A stretch of DNA of 64,000 bases from CAWJKP01 sp963843465 (GTDB lineage Bacteria; Planctomycetota; Planctomycetia; Pirellulales; Thermoguttaceae). The notes beneath the pieces were generated by a model. It was not told the origin of the DNA. It did not search any database and saw only the letters and a list, made by a program, of their open reading frames with translations. Both the position numbers and the translations under genes were made by a program. The DNA is taken from assembly GCA_963843465.1 (NCBI GenBank), contig CAWJKP010000005.1:620001-684000 (forward strand), written 5' to 3'. Positions 15,212 to 26,022 of this stretch are shown one piece after another. Within the stretch, counting starts at the first letter, position 1, and every line of letters begins with the position of its first letter.

Positions 15212-17300
15212 GTGGTTGTTGAGTATATTACAAACATCGTTGAGGTCAGGCATCCTTCCTACCTCAGCTCGCTCTTGGACTGGAGGAAATGGCGGATTAC
15301 TTACAACGGTGGTGAGTAAAGATTGCTCACTCGCACGGCAACGTGTGACGCAGAAACCTCGCTATATGCTGGAAACCCCGTGAATCCACCGGTACGCTTC
15401 GGCGTGACAATCTGTGTGGTGCGGACAATCAGCAGGAAACCCGCAAGGGGCTCCTCAACGACTACACGCGAGGCTCCCACGGGGATGAAGAGATAGTCTG
15501 GTCTGCATGGCGACATGCAGAGGCGAGCAGAAATGACTCGCCCGGCACGCAAGTGTCAGTAACAAACGCGACTTTCGCAAGCTCTACCTCCAAAAGATGT
15601 CTCGCCGCGAGGATGACGCAGGATTTCAGGATCGCCTCAATATGACGCCGATCCCGGCCTTCGCCCGGCTGGCGATCAACGACGTTCGCAATGCCATCTT
15701 CCAGCGGATGCGGGACATCACGCGCCGCGGCGGTACGACATCCTATCAGGAAGCTGTCGCCGGGTTGAACTTGGGTGTGGACAAGCGCGGCCTGAACATG
15801 AACGCCTTTCTCGGCGTCAAGGTTCTGACCGATCTGCTCATCATGGGACGTGTCGGCATCTTCGTCGATGCGCCGGCCTTGACCGGGGAAGTGACCCTGG
15901 CCCAGGCGCAGTCGCGCGAGCAGCGGCCCTACGTCTACTTCTATCCTATCGAGGACATCCTGAGCTGGACGTGCTCGAAGCCCGAGGAGCCCACTGAGTT
16001 TCAGGCGATCTTGCTGCGGGACGTGGTCTTGAACTTCGACCAGCGGACCTACTTGCCGACCACCACGGTCGAGCGCTTCCGCATGTTGTGGATCAACCGC
16101 GAGACGGGCTTCGTCAACTTGCAGTTCCTCGACACCGACGGCAACCCGGTGGACCGCGACGGCAACCCGGGCGGCGTGATCGAGTTGGAACTGCGGCGAG
16201 TTCCCTTCATCCTGCTCGACATCGGCGACAGCATGATTAAGGATGTCGTCAACCATCAGATCGCGCTGCTGAACCTCGGCAGTTCCGACGTGAACTACGC
16301 CTTGAAGGCGAACTTCCCCTTCTACGTCGAGCAGCGCGATCTTCGCTCCAGTGGTGCCCACTTGAAGCCGGCCGCGACGGACGGCACGGCGACTGCGGGC
16401 GGTCAACCGAGCGGCGACGTTGACATTGAGGTCGGCCCAACCCACGGCCGGTCTTACGACAAGGGCCTGAACGCCCCCAGCTTCATTGCACCGCCGTCCG
16501 AACCGCTTCGCGCGTCGATGGAGTTGCAGGACAGGCTGGCGGACGACATCCGTAAGCTGGTCAACCTGGCCGTGGCCAGTCTCGCCAGCCGACAGTCGGC
16601 CGAGTCGAAGATCGTGGACAACCAGGGCCTTGAGGCCGGGCTGTCTTACATTGGCCTGATCCTGGAGAACGCCGAGCGACAGATCGCGGAGCACTGGGCC
16701 GCCTACGAGGAGCGGAATCCGCTCAATCGCCAGGTCGCCACGATCAAGTACCCGGATGTCTACAGCCTCAAGAGTGACGCCGATCGCGTGACCGAGGCGC
16801 AGAACCTGGTCAAGCTGATGACGGCCGTGCCGGGTCGGAAGATCAAACGCGAACTGGCCAAGTGCGTCGTGCTGGCGCTGCTCGGCGGCAAGATCAGCGT
16901 CGGCGATCTGGAAGCCATTGACGAGGAGATTGACAACTCGCCTTATACGACGAGCGATGTCAATACGATCGTTCAAGCGGTCGTCAACGGCCTGTGCGGC
17001 GAAAAGGTGGGCTCGATGGCCCTTGGCTTTGATGAGGATGAGCATCTTCAGGCCGCCAAGGATCATGCCGCCCGCGCGATCCGCGTGCTTCAGGCTCAGC
17101 AGAAAGTTGCCGGGGTACATGCCGGAGGGAGCGCAATTCCTGGTGTTGCAGGGACGGACCCGGCAGCGCGTGGTTTGCCCGACTTATCAGCGGACCCGAA
17201 CAAGGCCCCGGTGGACGAAAAGGCGGCCAGTCAGGACCCGACGCTGGCCGACGATCATCGCCCGCGCGTACGGGGCAAGGGCAAAAACAATCAAGACTGA
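15212..17300 (+). CDS. portal protein, interrupted by a group I intron
   Basis: Exon 1 is 15212-15317 (GTG start, AGGAGA upstream) and exon 2 is 15571-17300. Splicing joins T15317 to AC15571-15572 as a Tyr codon and gives a 611-residue protein. The joined junction reads TYNGGEYFRKLYLQKMSRRE, matching the GGExF...YLxxxSxRED pattern of phage portal proteins, followed by PAFARLAINDVRNAIFQRM. Without splicing, exon 1 stops after 35 codons. The portal is the dodecameric DNA gate of the capsid and docks the terminase. The C-terminal 60 residues are low in complexity. Confidence in the family is high; the exact clan is inferred. Confidence 0.9.
15318..15570 (+). ncRNA. group I self-splicing intron (IA2-like), 253 nt
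   Basis: All core elements are visible. P1 pairs exon GGTGAGT (15311-15317) with GCTCACT (15325-15331), with the T-G wobble at the 5' splice site. Q-type AATCAGCAGGAAACC is at 15427-15441, R-type TCAACGACTA at 15455-15464 and S-type AAGAGATAGTC at 15488-15498. P7 pairs GACTA with TAGTC. A P9 hairpin (CTGCAT/ATGCAG, 15503-15520) closely matches that of the T4 td intron. The intron ends in G15570. It has no internal open frame, and the exons fuse in frame. Confidence 0.93.
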
Positions 17301-17349
17301 CCTTTGACCTTGCGAACTTTGCAGGGCCAACAACAGCAGGACCGCAACC

Positions 17350-17671
17350 ATGTTCGAGGTCAAAGAGACTTCGCCGGCCGGCGACTTGAAGTACGGCAAC
17401 ACGACGGTCGGTGTGACTGCGGTCCAAGTGTCGCCCAACAGCGTGACGTTGGTGCGCGGCCTGCTGCTGCGATCGCCCGGCGCGGCGGACCCGGTGCCCA
17501 ACACGGATGTCATCTACGTCGGGCTGGCGAGCGTCACCGCGGACATGCAGCGCCACGGGCGGAATGCCCCTGGTCCCTGGCGGCATCCTCGAACTGCCGG
17601 TGGATGATCCCTCGCTGATCTATGCCATTTCCGGGACTCCCGGACAGAATTTGACCTGGATGGGAGTGTAA
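17350..17671 (+). CDS. head-associated protein, frame broken near 17550
   Basis: The N-terminal part (MFEVKETSPAGDLKYGNTT, then NTDVIYVGLASVT) runs from ATG at 17350. The frame must shift by one base around 17540-17555 to continue as GMPLVPGGILELPVDDPSLI and end with NLTWMGV at 17671. The second part matches the usual end of small phage structural proteins with a PLxPGxxLELPVDDxSxIY motif. A single extra base explains the break; it may be a sequencing error, a mutation or, less likely, programmed frameshifting. Location directly after portal fits a head decoration or fibre-base role. Confidence 0.55.
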
Positions 17672-17674
17672 ATC

Positions 17675-18577
17675 ATGGGGATCAGCTACAGCGAACCACT
17701 GGGGGCTGCGGGGCCTACCGGCCCAAGCGGCCCTTCCGGCGGCCCCACTGGCCCGACCGGGGCCACAGGCCCTTCCGGTGCCGCGGGCCGCATCGGTCCG
17801 ACCGGGGCCATCGGGCCCACAGGTCCCACGGGTGCCGGGGCCACCGGCGCTACCGGACCGAGCGGCCCGACTGGGTTGACCGGCCTTGATGGCGCGACGG
17901 GCCCGACTGGTCCCTCTGGCGCACAAGGTGCTACAGGACCCGCTGGCCCGACAGGCGTCGGGGCGACCGGACCCTCCGGCGTGCAAGGCGTTGCCGGCCC
18001 CTCGGGCCCGCAAGGCGGAATCGGCGAGACAGGGCCCGATGGCGCGACTGGCCCGAGCGGACCGATCGGAGCGACTGGCCCGAGTGGCGGCCCGACCGGA
18101 CCAACAGGCGCTGACGGCGCGACAGGGCCGACAGGACCGGCAGGCGCTGACGGCGCGACAGGACCGACAGGTGCTGGAGCTACGGGCGCAACCGGGCCAT
18201 CAGGACCCGCGGGCGCGACCGGACCGACAGGTGCGGGAGCCACCGGCGCGACAGGCCCGACAGGGCTTACAGGCGCGACCGGGCCGACTGGCCCTTATGG
18301 TCCTACTGGGCCCCAGGGCGATGTCGGCGATCTCGGTGACACAGGACTAACTGGGGCCACCGGCCCGACTGGTCCCCGTGGCGCTACCGGCCAGATTGGT
18401 GCGACGGGCCCGAAAGGGGCCACCGGCCCGAGTGGTGGCCCGACAGGTGCGACAGGGGCCACTGGCCCAACCGGTCCAAGTGTCGGTCTGCCGGCCGCAC
18501 CCGGAGGGACGAGTTCGTGCTACTACCTGAGTGCAGACAGCGAAGGTGTTCTGAGCTGGCAAACGTTTACACCGTAG
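17675..18577 (+). CDS. collagen-like fibre protein, 300 aa
   Basis: After a short N-terminus (MGISYSEPLGA) about 250 residues follow as Gly-X-Y triplets dominated by GPTGATGPT and GPSGPTG, with no break in frame. The C-terminus (GGTSSCYYLSADSEGVLSWQ) resembles caps found in phage fibre proteins, with an LSxxxxGVLSW motif that also occurs in the next gene. Such repeats form a collagen-type triple helix, and the cap would set trimer register. The high Thr content is typical of bacterial and phage collagens, where Thr is often glycosylated. Location after portal suggests a head or neck fibre. Confidence 0.85.
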   Translation: MGISYSEPLGAAGPTGPSGPSGGPTGPTGATGPSGAAGRIGPTGAIGPTGPTGAGATGATGPSGPTGLTGLDGATGPTGPSGAQGATGPAGPTGVGATGPSGVQGVAGPSGPQGGIGETGPDGATGPSGPIGATGPSGGPTGPTGADGATGPTGPAGADGATGPTGAGATGATGPSGPAGATGPTGAGATGATGPTGLTGATGPTGPYGPTGPQGDVGDLGDTGLTGATGPTGPRGATGQIGATGPKGATGPSGGPTGATGATGPTGPSVGLPAAPGGTSSCYYLSADSEGVLSWQTFTP

Positions 18578-18604
18578 TTGTGACCGTGGGACGGGAGTGA
18601 AGTC

Positions 18605-21600
18605 ATGGATTTCTATATGAGCACTCCCGGTGAAGAAGGTCCCACTGGTCCGGCCGGCGGACCTACCGGCGCGACCGGACCCCAGGGGGCCACAGGTGCG
18701 ACAGGCCCGAGCGGCGCGACAGGCTCTGAAGGGGCAATAGGTGTGGCGGGTTTACCGGTGCAACAGGTCCGCAGGGTGCACAGGCGCGACAGGTCCTATT
18801 GGGCCTTTGGGTCGATGTGGCCCGACAGGGCCCACTGGTCCGACCGGCGCTGGCGTGACCGGAGCCACAGGCGCGACGGGCCCCACGGGGCCACAGGGCA
18901 TCCCAGGCGATGTCGCGGGCATCGGAGCCACGGGAGCTACTGGGCCAATTGGTTCTACAGGCCCGTCAGGCAGCAACGGCTCTGATGGAGCAACTGGGTC
19001 CACAGGGGCGATAGGTCCGTCAGGCAATGACGGCATTATGGGGGCCACAGGGCCGACAGGTCCGACAGGGGCCACTGGTCCGACTGGTATACAGGGAATT
19101 GCGGGAATCACCGGCCCGACAGGCGTGGGCGTTACCGGCGCAACGGGAGCCACAGGCCCGGTTGGACCCACGGGTCCGACCGGCACCGCGGGCAGTGATG
19201 GTGCGGTTGGAGTGACCGGGGCCACCGGCCCGACAGGCGTCGGCAGTCACTGGCGCGACGGGAGCCACAGGCCCGGTTGGGTCCACGGGTCCAACCGGCA
19301 CCGCGGGCAGCGATGGTGCGGTTGGAGTGACCGGGGCCACCGGCCCGACAGGCGTCGGCGTCACTGGCGCGACGGGAGCCACAGGCCCGGTTGGACCTAC
19401 GGGTCCAACCGGCACCGCGGGCAGCGATGGTGCGGTTGGAGTGACCGGGGCCACCGGCCCAACAGGCGTCGGCGTTACGGGCGTGACTGGAGCCACAGGC
19501 CCGGTTGGACCTACGGGCCCAACCGGCACCGCGGGCGGCATGGGCGTTACCGGGGCCACCGGCCCAACAGGTGTTGATCACTGGCGCAGGCGCCACGGGG
19601 CCGGTATGGGGCCTACAGGCCCTACCGGCACCGCGGGCGGCATGGGCGTTACCGGGGCCACTGGCCCGACAGGCGTTGGCGTCACCGGCGCAACAGGAGC
19701 CACGGGCCCGGCGGGAGCTACAGGCCCAACCGGCACCGCGGGCAGTGATGGGCGTTGGAGTGACCGGGGCCACCGGCCCAACAAGCGTCGGCGTTACCGG
19801 CGTGGCTGGAGCCACAGGCCCGGTCGGACCCACGGGTCCCACCGGCAACGCGGGCAGCATGGGGTGACACCGGGGCCACTGGCCCAACAGGCATTGGCGT
19901 TACCGGCGTGACCGGAGCCACGGGCCCGGTTGGACCTACGGGTCCCACCGGCACCGCGGGCGGCATGGGCGTTACTGGGGCGACCGGCCCGACAGGCGTC
20001 GGCGTTACCGGCGCGGCCGGAGCCACGGGCCCGAGTTGGACCTAGTCACGGCCCGACCGGCATCGCGGGCGGCACGGGCGTTACTGGGGCCACTGGCCCG
20101 ACAGGTGCTGGCGTTACCGGCGCGACCGGAGCCACGGGCCCCGTTGGACCTACGGGTGCAACTGGCGCTACCGGCCCCGGGCTCTCGGGACTGACGACTT
20201 ATTGCACCCTGGTGGCGGCCTCTGCGACGACGGCCTCCAATGAGTCCGGCTACGAGATGGAGCGGCAGTTCACGGTCAGCTTCGCCAACGGGGTTGCCAA
20301 CCAGAAGTACGACCTGTACTTCACCGGGCAGTTTGACGGCATCATCGAAGTCTACCTGACCTGCGGCTACTACTACTCCGACGGCATCGGAGAGATTATT
20401 CAACGCTTTGCCTTCGGTGGGAGCGGCACGGGCACCATTTGGTCCAATACGTCCCGCTGCATTGAGGCGATGGGCGGCACGCCTACTGAACTTGCCATCA
20501 GCGGGATCACTTGGGACGCCAGCAATAGTCGCTGGCGCATCCAGATCATGCATCGCACGACCAATGGCAACAATACCTTCATCCTTGTGAAAGGATTCGC
20601 CCAGGATTCGACGACGCAAGGGGCGTTCCAGTCGATGGGCGTCAGCGCGGTCTACACGACCGACACGACGGTGTGGCCCGCGCCCGCAGTGCAATCTGGA
20701 GTCACGGGCATTACTGCCGGCGAGGTGGTTTACACCGCAAGCAACACGACGCTGACAGGCAGTTCCTATCTCACTTTCGACGGGCTGAGCATCCACACCG
20801 GCGGCATGGACGCTGGTTTTTCTCAGAACACGCCCAACAACAGCGCGACGATCCGCAACTTCTATTTTCCGCGGACGGCGGACTTGCAGAATGGCTGGTT
20901 CCAGGATTACCAGGACGAGTTCGCTTACATTGCCGCGTGGGCCAGTTCGGTTTCCGTGAGTCCTACACCTGACGGCGGCAGCGGTGTGGCGGTCCTCTTT
21001 CAAGATAATGCCAGCAGCATCGAGTATAACGCCGGCGATACCATCAGTTCGATTATTCTCACGATCGACTGCTCGAATGCGCCGATTCCGGTGCGATGCA
21101 ATCAACTGTTTGCGATTGGCTTGACGTATCGGTCTGATAACGGGGCCGGCGGCAATCCGACGAATGTCCTGATTGAGAACTGGGACACGGTTACCAGTGC
21201 CTGGGTGACGGTCTACAATGCGGCCACGGCTGTTGCCAATGGGTATGCCAGTTGGGTGTCGCCGCTTTGGGCGTCACTGGTGGATACGGGTTATACGATC
21301 GTCAAGTGCAGGATCACGATGACGATGAACAATCCGCTGCCGACAAACTTTCGTTTGCAGCGTGTGATCCTGTACCATCCGACCTGTCCTTGGGATACTT
21401 TTCATCTTTCGATCGGCGGCGGCTCCCTCTACGGGAACCTGGTGCTAGCGGCGTCGGCACAGATTACCAGTGTCGGCCAGAACATTACGCTCGCTCCTGC
21501 CAGCGGCAAGAATGTCGTTCTGAGCGGCATGACATTCCCGAATACGATCGGCACCAGCGGCTATGTTCTTTCGACTAACGGCGCAGGTGTTTTGAGCTGG

Positions 21601-24600
21601 TCTGCCCCTGGCGCAGGTCCGACAGGCCCGACTGGGGCGACAGGCCCGACTGGAGCGACAGGCCCGGTTGGACCTACGGGTCCGACCGGCACCACGGGCG
21701 GCGTGGGCGTTACCGGAGCCGCCGGTCCGACGGGCGTTGGCGTCACGGGCGCAACGGGAGCCACAGGCCCAGTTGGACCTACGGGCCCAACCGGCACTGC
21801 GGGCAACGATGGTGTCGTTGGAGTGACTGGAGCCACCGGGCCGACAGGCGTTGGCGTCGCCGGCGCGACGGGAGCCACCGGTCCGGTTGGGCCCACGGGT
21901 CCGACAGGCACCACGGGCAGCGATGGGATGGTTGGAGTGACCGGAGCCACCGGCCCGATTGGCGTTGGCGTTACCGGCGCGACGGGGGCGACAGGCCCGG
22001 TTGGACCCACGGGTCCGACAGGCACCACGGGCGGCGTGGGCGTTACCGGAGCCACCGGCCCGACAGGCATTGGCGTCACCGGCGCAACGGGAGCGACAGG
22101 CCCGGTTGGACCCACTGGCCCGACCGGCACCGCGGGCAGCGATGGGATGTTGGAGTGACCGGAGCCACCGGCCCGATTGGCGTTGGCATTACCGGCGCGA
22201 CGGGGGCGACAGGCCCGGTTGGACCCACGGGCCCGACCGGCACCGCGGGCGGCAGGGTGTTGACCGGAGCCACCGGCCCGACAGGCGTTGGCGTCACCGG
22301 CGCGACGGGAGCGACCGGCCCGGTTGGGCCCACGGGTCCGACCGGCACCACGGGCGGCACGGGCGTTACCGGAGCCACCGGCCCGACAGGCATTGGCGTT
22401 ACCGGCGCGACGGGAGCGACAGGCCCGGTTGGACCCACTGGCCCGACCGGCACCGCGGGCAGCGATGGGGTGGTTGGAGTGACCGGAGCCACCGGCCCGA
22501 TAGGCGTTGGCGTTACCGGCGCAACGGGGGCGACAGGCCCCGTTGGACCCACGGGTCCGACCGGCACCACGGGCGGCGCGGGCGTTACCGGAGCCACCGG
22601 CCCGACAGGCATTGGCGTTACCGGCGCGATGGGAGCGACAGGCCCCGTTGGACCCACCGGCCCGACTGGCGTTACCGGCGACGGGGGCCACAGGCCCGGT
22701 GGGACCTACGGGTCCGACCGGCACTGCGGGCAGCGATGGGGCGGTTGGCGTTACCGGAGCCACCGGGCCGATAGGCGCTGGTGTTACGGGGGCCACTGGT
22801 GCGACCGGGCCCACGGGCTCGACCGGCACGACGGGAGTGACTGGGGCCACCGGTCCTGGACTTTCGGGACTGACGAAGAATTGCGTCCTGGTTGCAGGGT
22901 CAGCCACGACGGCAACGAACTTGTCCGGCTACGACATGGAGCAGCAGCTCTCCATGAGCTTCCCCGGCTCGGTCAGCTATCAGAAGTGTGACCTGTACTT
23001 CAGCGGACAATTCCAAGGCACGATTGAGGTTTACTTGACGGGCGGCGACTCCGGTAACTCTGCTGACGGCGTGGTTATTCAACGCTTTGGAATCGGTGTG
23101 ACCAGTGGCGGTTCCTTCTGGACGAATGCAACCCGCTGCGTTGAGGCATTGGGTGATACGCCCAATGAGTTTGCCGTCAGTGGCGTGACCTGGGATGCCA
23201 CGAACAGCCGCTATCGCATCCAGATCATTCATCGGACGACAAATGCCAACACGGCATTCCTGATCGTGCGGGCGTTTGCTGAGGATGCAACGTCCCAGAC
23301 GACGTTCAACACGATGGGGCTCGGCGCGATCTATACGACCGATACGACGGTCTGGGCTGCGCCGGCGCGGGACCCGGGGCCCACCGGCCCACAGGACCGA
23401 CTGGACCGATCGGGCCGACAGGCCCAACAGGGGCCACCGGCCCGACAGGTGTTGGTGTCACCGGCGCGACAGGCTCGACAGGGGCCACCGGCCCGACAGG
23501 CGCTGGCGTCACTGGTGTGACCGGAGCCACAGGCCCGAGCGGACCAAGTGGTCCGACCGGCACTGCGGGCGGCACGGGCTACCGGGGCCACCGGCCCTGG
23601 GCTTTCAGGACTGGTAAAGAATTGCAACCTGTTTGCGGCTTCGGCCACGACGGCGGCAGACTCCCTCGGCTATGCGATGGAACAGGATTTCACGGTGGCC
23701 TTCGCGGACGGGGTTGCCAACCAGAAGTACGACTTGTACTTCACGGGAGAGTTCAATGGCGTGATTGAAGTCTACATGGCTTCCGGCTATTGGTACTCGG
23801 ATGGCATTGGAGAGGTCGTCCAACGCTATGCGTTTGGCGGAAACTCCGCCGGGGCTGCGGTCTGGCTCAATACAGCACGCTGCATTGAGGCGATCGGCAA
23901 CACGCCTAATGAACTGGCCATTAGTGGAATCACCTGGGACGCTACGAACAGCCGTTGGCGCATTCAAATTGTCCATCGCACTTCGCATGGCAACTACACT
24001 TTCCTCATCGTGCGAGCGTTTGCCCAGGATTCAGTATCCCAGGCGGCGTTCAATACGATGGGCGTCAGCGCAGTCTACACGACCGACACGACGGCGTGGC
24101 CTGCGCCCGTGGTGCAATCGGGAGTCATGGGTTTTGCCTCTGGCTCCATTCCCTACGCCGCAAGCGACACGACGCTGACCAGCAGCTCGAATCTCACCTT
24201 CGACGGGCTGAGCATCCACACCGGCGGCATGAACGCCGGCTTTTCTCAGGCCACGCCTAACCAAAGTGCGGTCATCACCAACTTCTATCTTCCGCGGACG
24301 GCGGACTTGGCAAACGGCTGGTTCCAGGATTACCAGGACGAGTTCGCCTTTCTGGGCGATTGGGCTACCTCGGCTTCCGCGAGTCCTGCGCCTGCCAGCG
24401 GCGTGATCGAGAATGTTTTTCAGGACGACAGCAGTTGCATCGTCTACAACAGCGGCGACACGATCAGTTCGATCGTCCTTACGATCGACTGCTCGAACGC
24501 CCCGATCACAGCCAAGGGAAACGGCAACTACTCTCTAGGTCTGACGTTTCGGTCCGATCCAGGGGTCAGCCCTAATCCGACGAACGTCCTGATCGAATGC

Positions 24601-25996
24601 TGGGACAGTACCGTTAGCGCCTACGTGACGAGCTACAATGCGGCCGTGATACTTGGAGGCGGCTATGCTACCTGGGTGTCGCCCGCTTGGGCAGGGCCGG
24701 TGAACTCAAGCTACCAGATTATCAAGTGCAGGATTACTTTGACGGTGCCCAATCCGCTGCCGTCGGCCTTGCGCCTGCAACGGGCCATCCTTTACCATCC
24801 GACCTGCCGCTGGGATACCTTCCACCTTTGGGTCGGCGGCGGCAGCCTTTACGGGAATCTCACGCTGGCGTCGGGGGCGCAGCTTGCCAGCGCCGGCCAA
24901 AACCTTGTACTTGCTCCGGCTGGCGGCTACAACGTCGTCCTCAGCGGCATGACGTTCCCCAATACCAACGGCACCAGCGGCAACGTCCTGACGACCAATG
25001 GCTCCGGCACCCTGAGCTGGTCTACGGCCCTTTCGGGGCTAACAGCATACTGCACCGTCTTTGCCACCTCGGCCACGACGGTGACGAACCTGCTCGGCTA
25101 CACGATGGAGAAGCAATTCCAGGTCTCCTTTCCCAACGGAGTCGCCAATCAGAAGTTTGACTTGTACTTCACTGTTCCGTCTGGGGGCCAGTTCAATGGC
25201 GTGATCGAGGTCTATCTGGAGTGCGGCTATGGCTACTCCAATGGCATGGGAGAGATCATCCAGCGCTTTACCCTTGGCTGTAATGACACCGGCACCATTT
25301 ATCTCAATACGAGCCGGTGCGTCGAGTCGATGGGCAACACGGCAAATGAACTGGCCGTCAGTGCCCTCACCTGGGACGCCACCAACAGCCGTTATCGCAT
25401 TCAGATCGTGCATCGTACCAGCAACGGCAACCCGAGCTTACATGGTTGTTCGCTGCTATGCCACGGCCACAGCGACCCAGGCGGCCTTCGCCACCCTCGC
25501 TGTGACTGCGGTTTACACGACCGATTCGACAGTCTTTGGGCCGCCTACTTTGATGCCCGGCGGAGTGCTGAGCAGCCATGTCACCACGCAGTTCAACAAG
25601 ACCTCGGATACGACGCTTGCTAATGTCCCTGGCCTCTCGGTTACGCTCTTGCCGGGGGTCACGTATGCCATCAAGGCTTACGTGGCTGGGCTCCTTACAT
25701 CGAATCCCGGCGGTATGCAACTGGCATTGAGCGGGACCGTTACCGCATCCATGTTGCAGTACAATTTGTTCCTGGGGAGCTACGCCCAGGGCAACTTCAT
25801 CGAGATCGACCAGCACACGGCCCTGAACATTGCCATCCAGAATACCAGCAGCGATCCCACCTTCCTTCTGATCGAGGGAAGCATCACTATCTCTGCCGGC
25901 GGGACCCTGACCGTGCAATTCGCGCAGTTTAGCAGTTCAGCCACGGCCAGTTCCGTGTTGGTGGGCTCCTACTTGATGGCAACCCCAATCAATTGA
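18605..25996 (+). CDS. giant modular collagen-like fibre protein (several frame breaks)
   Basis: Without frame breaks this would be one polypeptide of about 2460 residues. Order of parts: short head (18605), collagen repeats to about 20170, module A (20180-20690, contains QKYDLYFTGQFDG), module B (20710-21600, contains FDGLSIHTGGM and GWFQDYQDEF), collagen (21610-22850), A (22860-23370), collagen (to 23590), A (23600-24120), B (24130-25020), A (25030-25550) and a final domain C ending LVGSYLMATPIN. Frame breaks of one or two bases occur near 18760, 18778, 19233, 19573, 19750, 19862, 20033, 22146, 22678, 23385, 23577 and 25437. Most lie in repeats, so assembly error is likely. A virion adhesion fibre is inferred. 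Confidence 0.7.
21613..22850 (+). repeat. collagen-coding tandem repeat block
   Basis: DNA repeat of roughly 90-105 bp units encoding GVTGATGPTGVGVTGATGAT and a PVGPTGPTGTxG segment, repeated about eleven times with small variations. A related block spans about 19130-20160. The near-identity of the units makes this stretch prone to slippage and unequal recombination, and to assembly collapse. Confidence 0.85.
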
Positions 25997-26022
25997 CCAC
26001 TCTCCTAATCACGAGGACGAGT

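Noticed and set aside
17350..17671. Programmed +1 frameshift in the small head gene
   Set aside because: No recognisable slip site, and similar one-base breaks occur throughout nearby genes, so an indel is more likely.
19000..22900. Regular short repeats that might suggest a CRISPR array or minisatellite
   Set aside because: The repeats keep triplet periodicity and code for Gly-X-Y; there are no unique spacers.
18605..23000. Proline-rich open frames opposite the collagen repeats
   Set aside because: They are the reverse complements of Gly-X-Y triplets (GPVGPTGP-type on both strands) and lack starts and neighbours.
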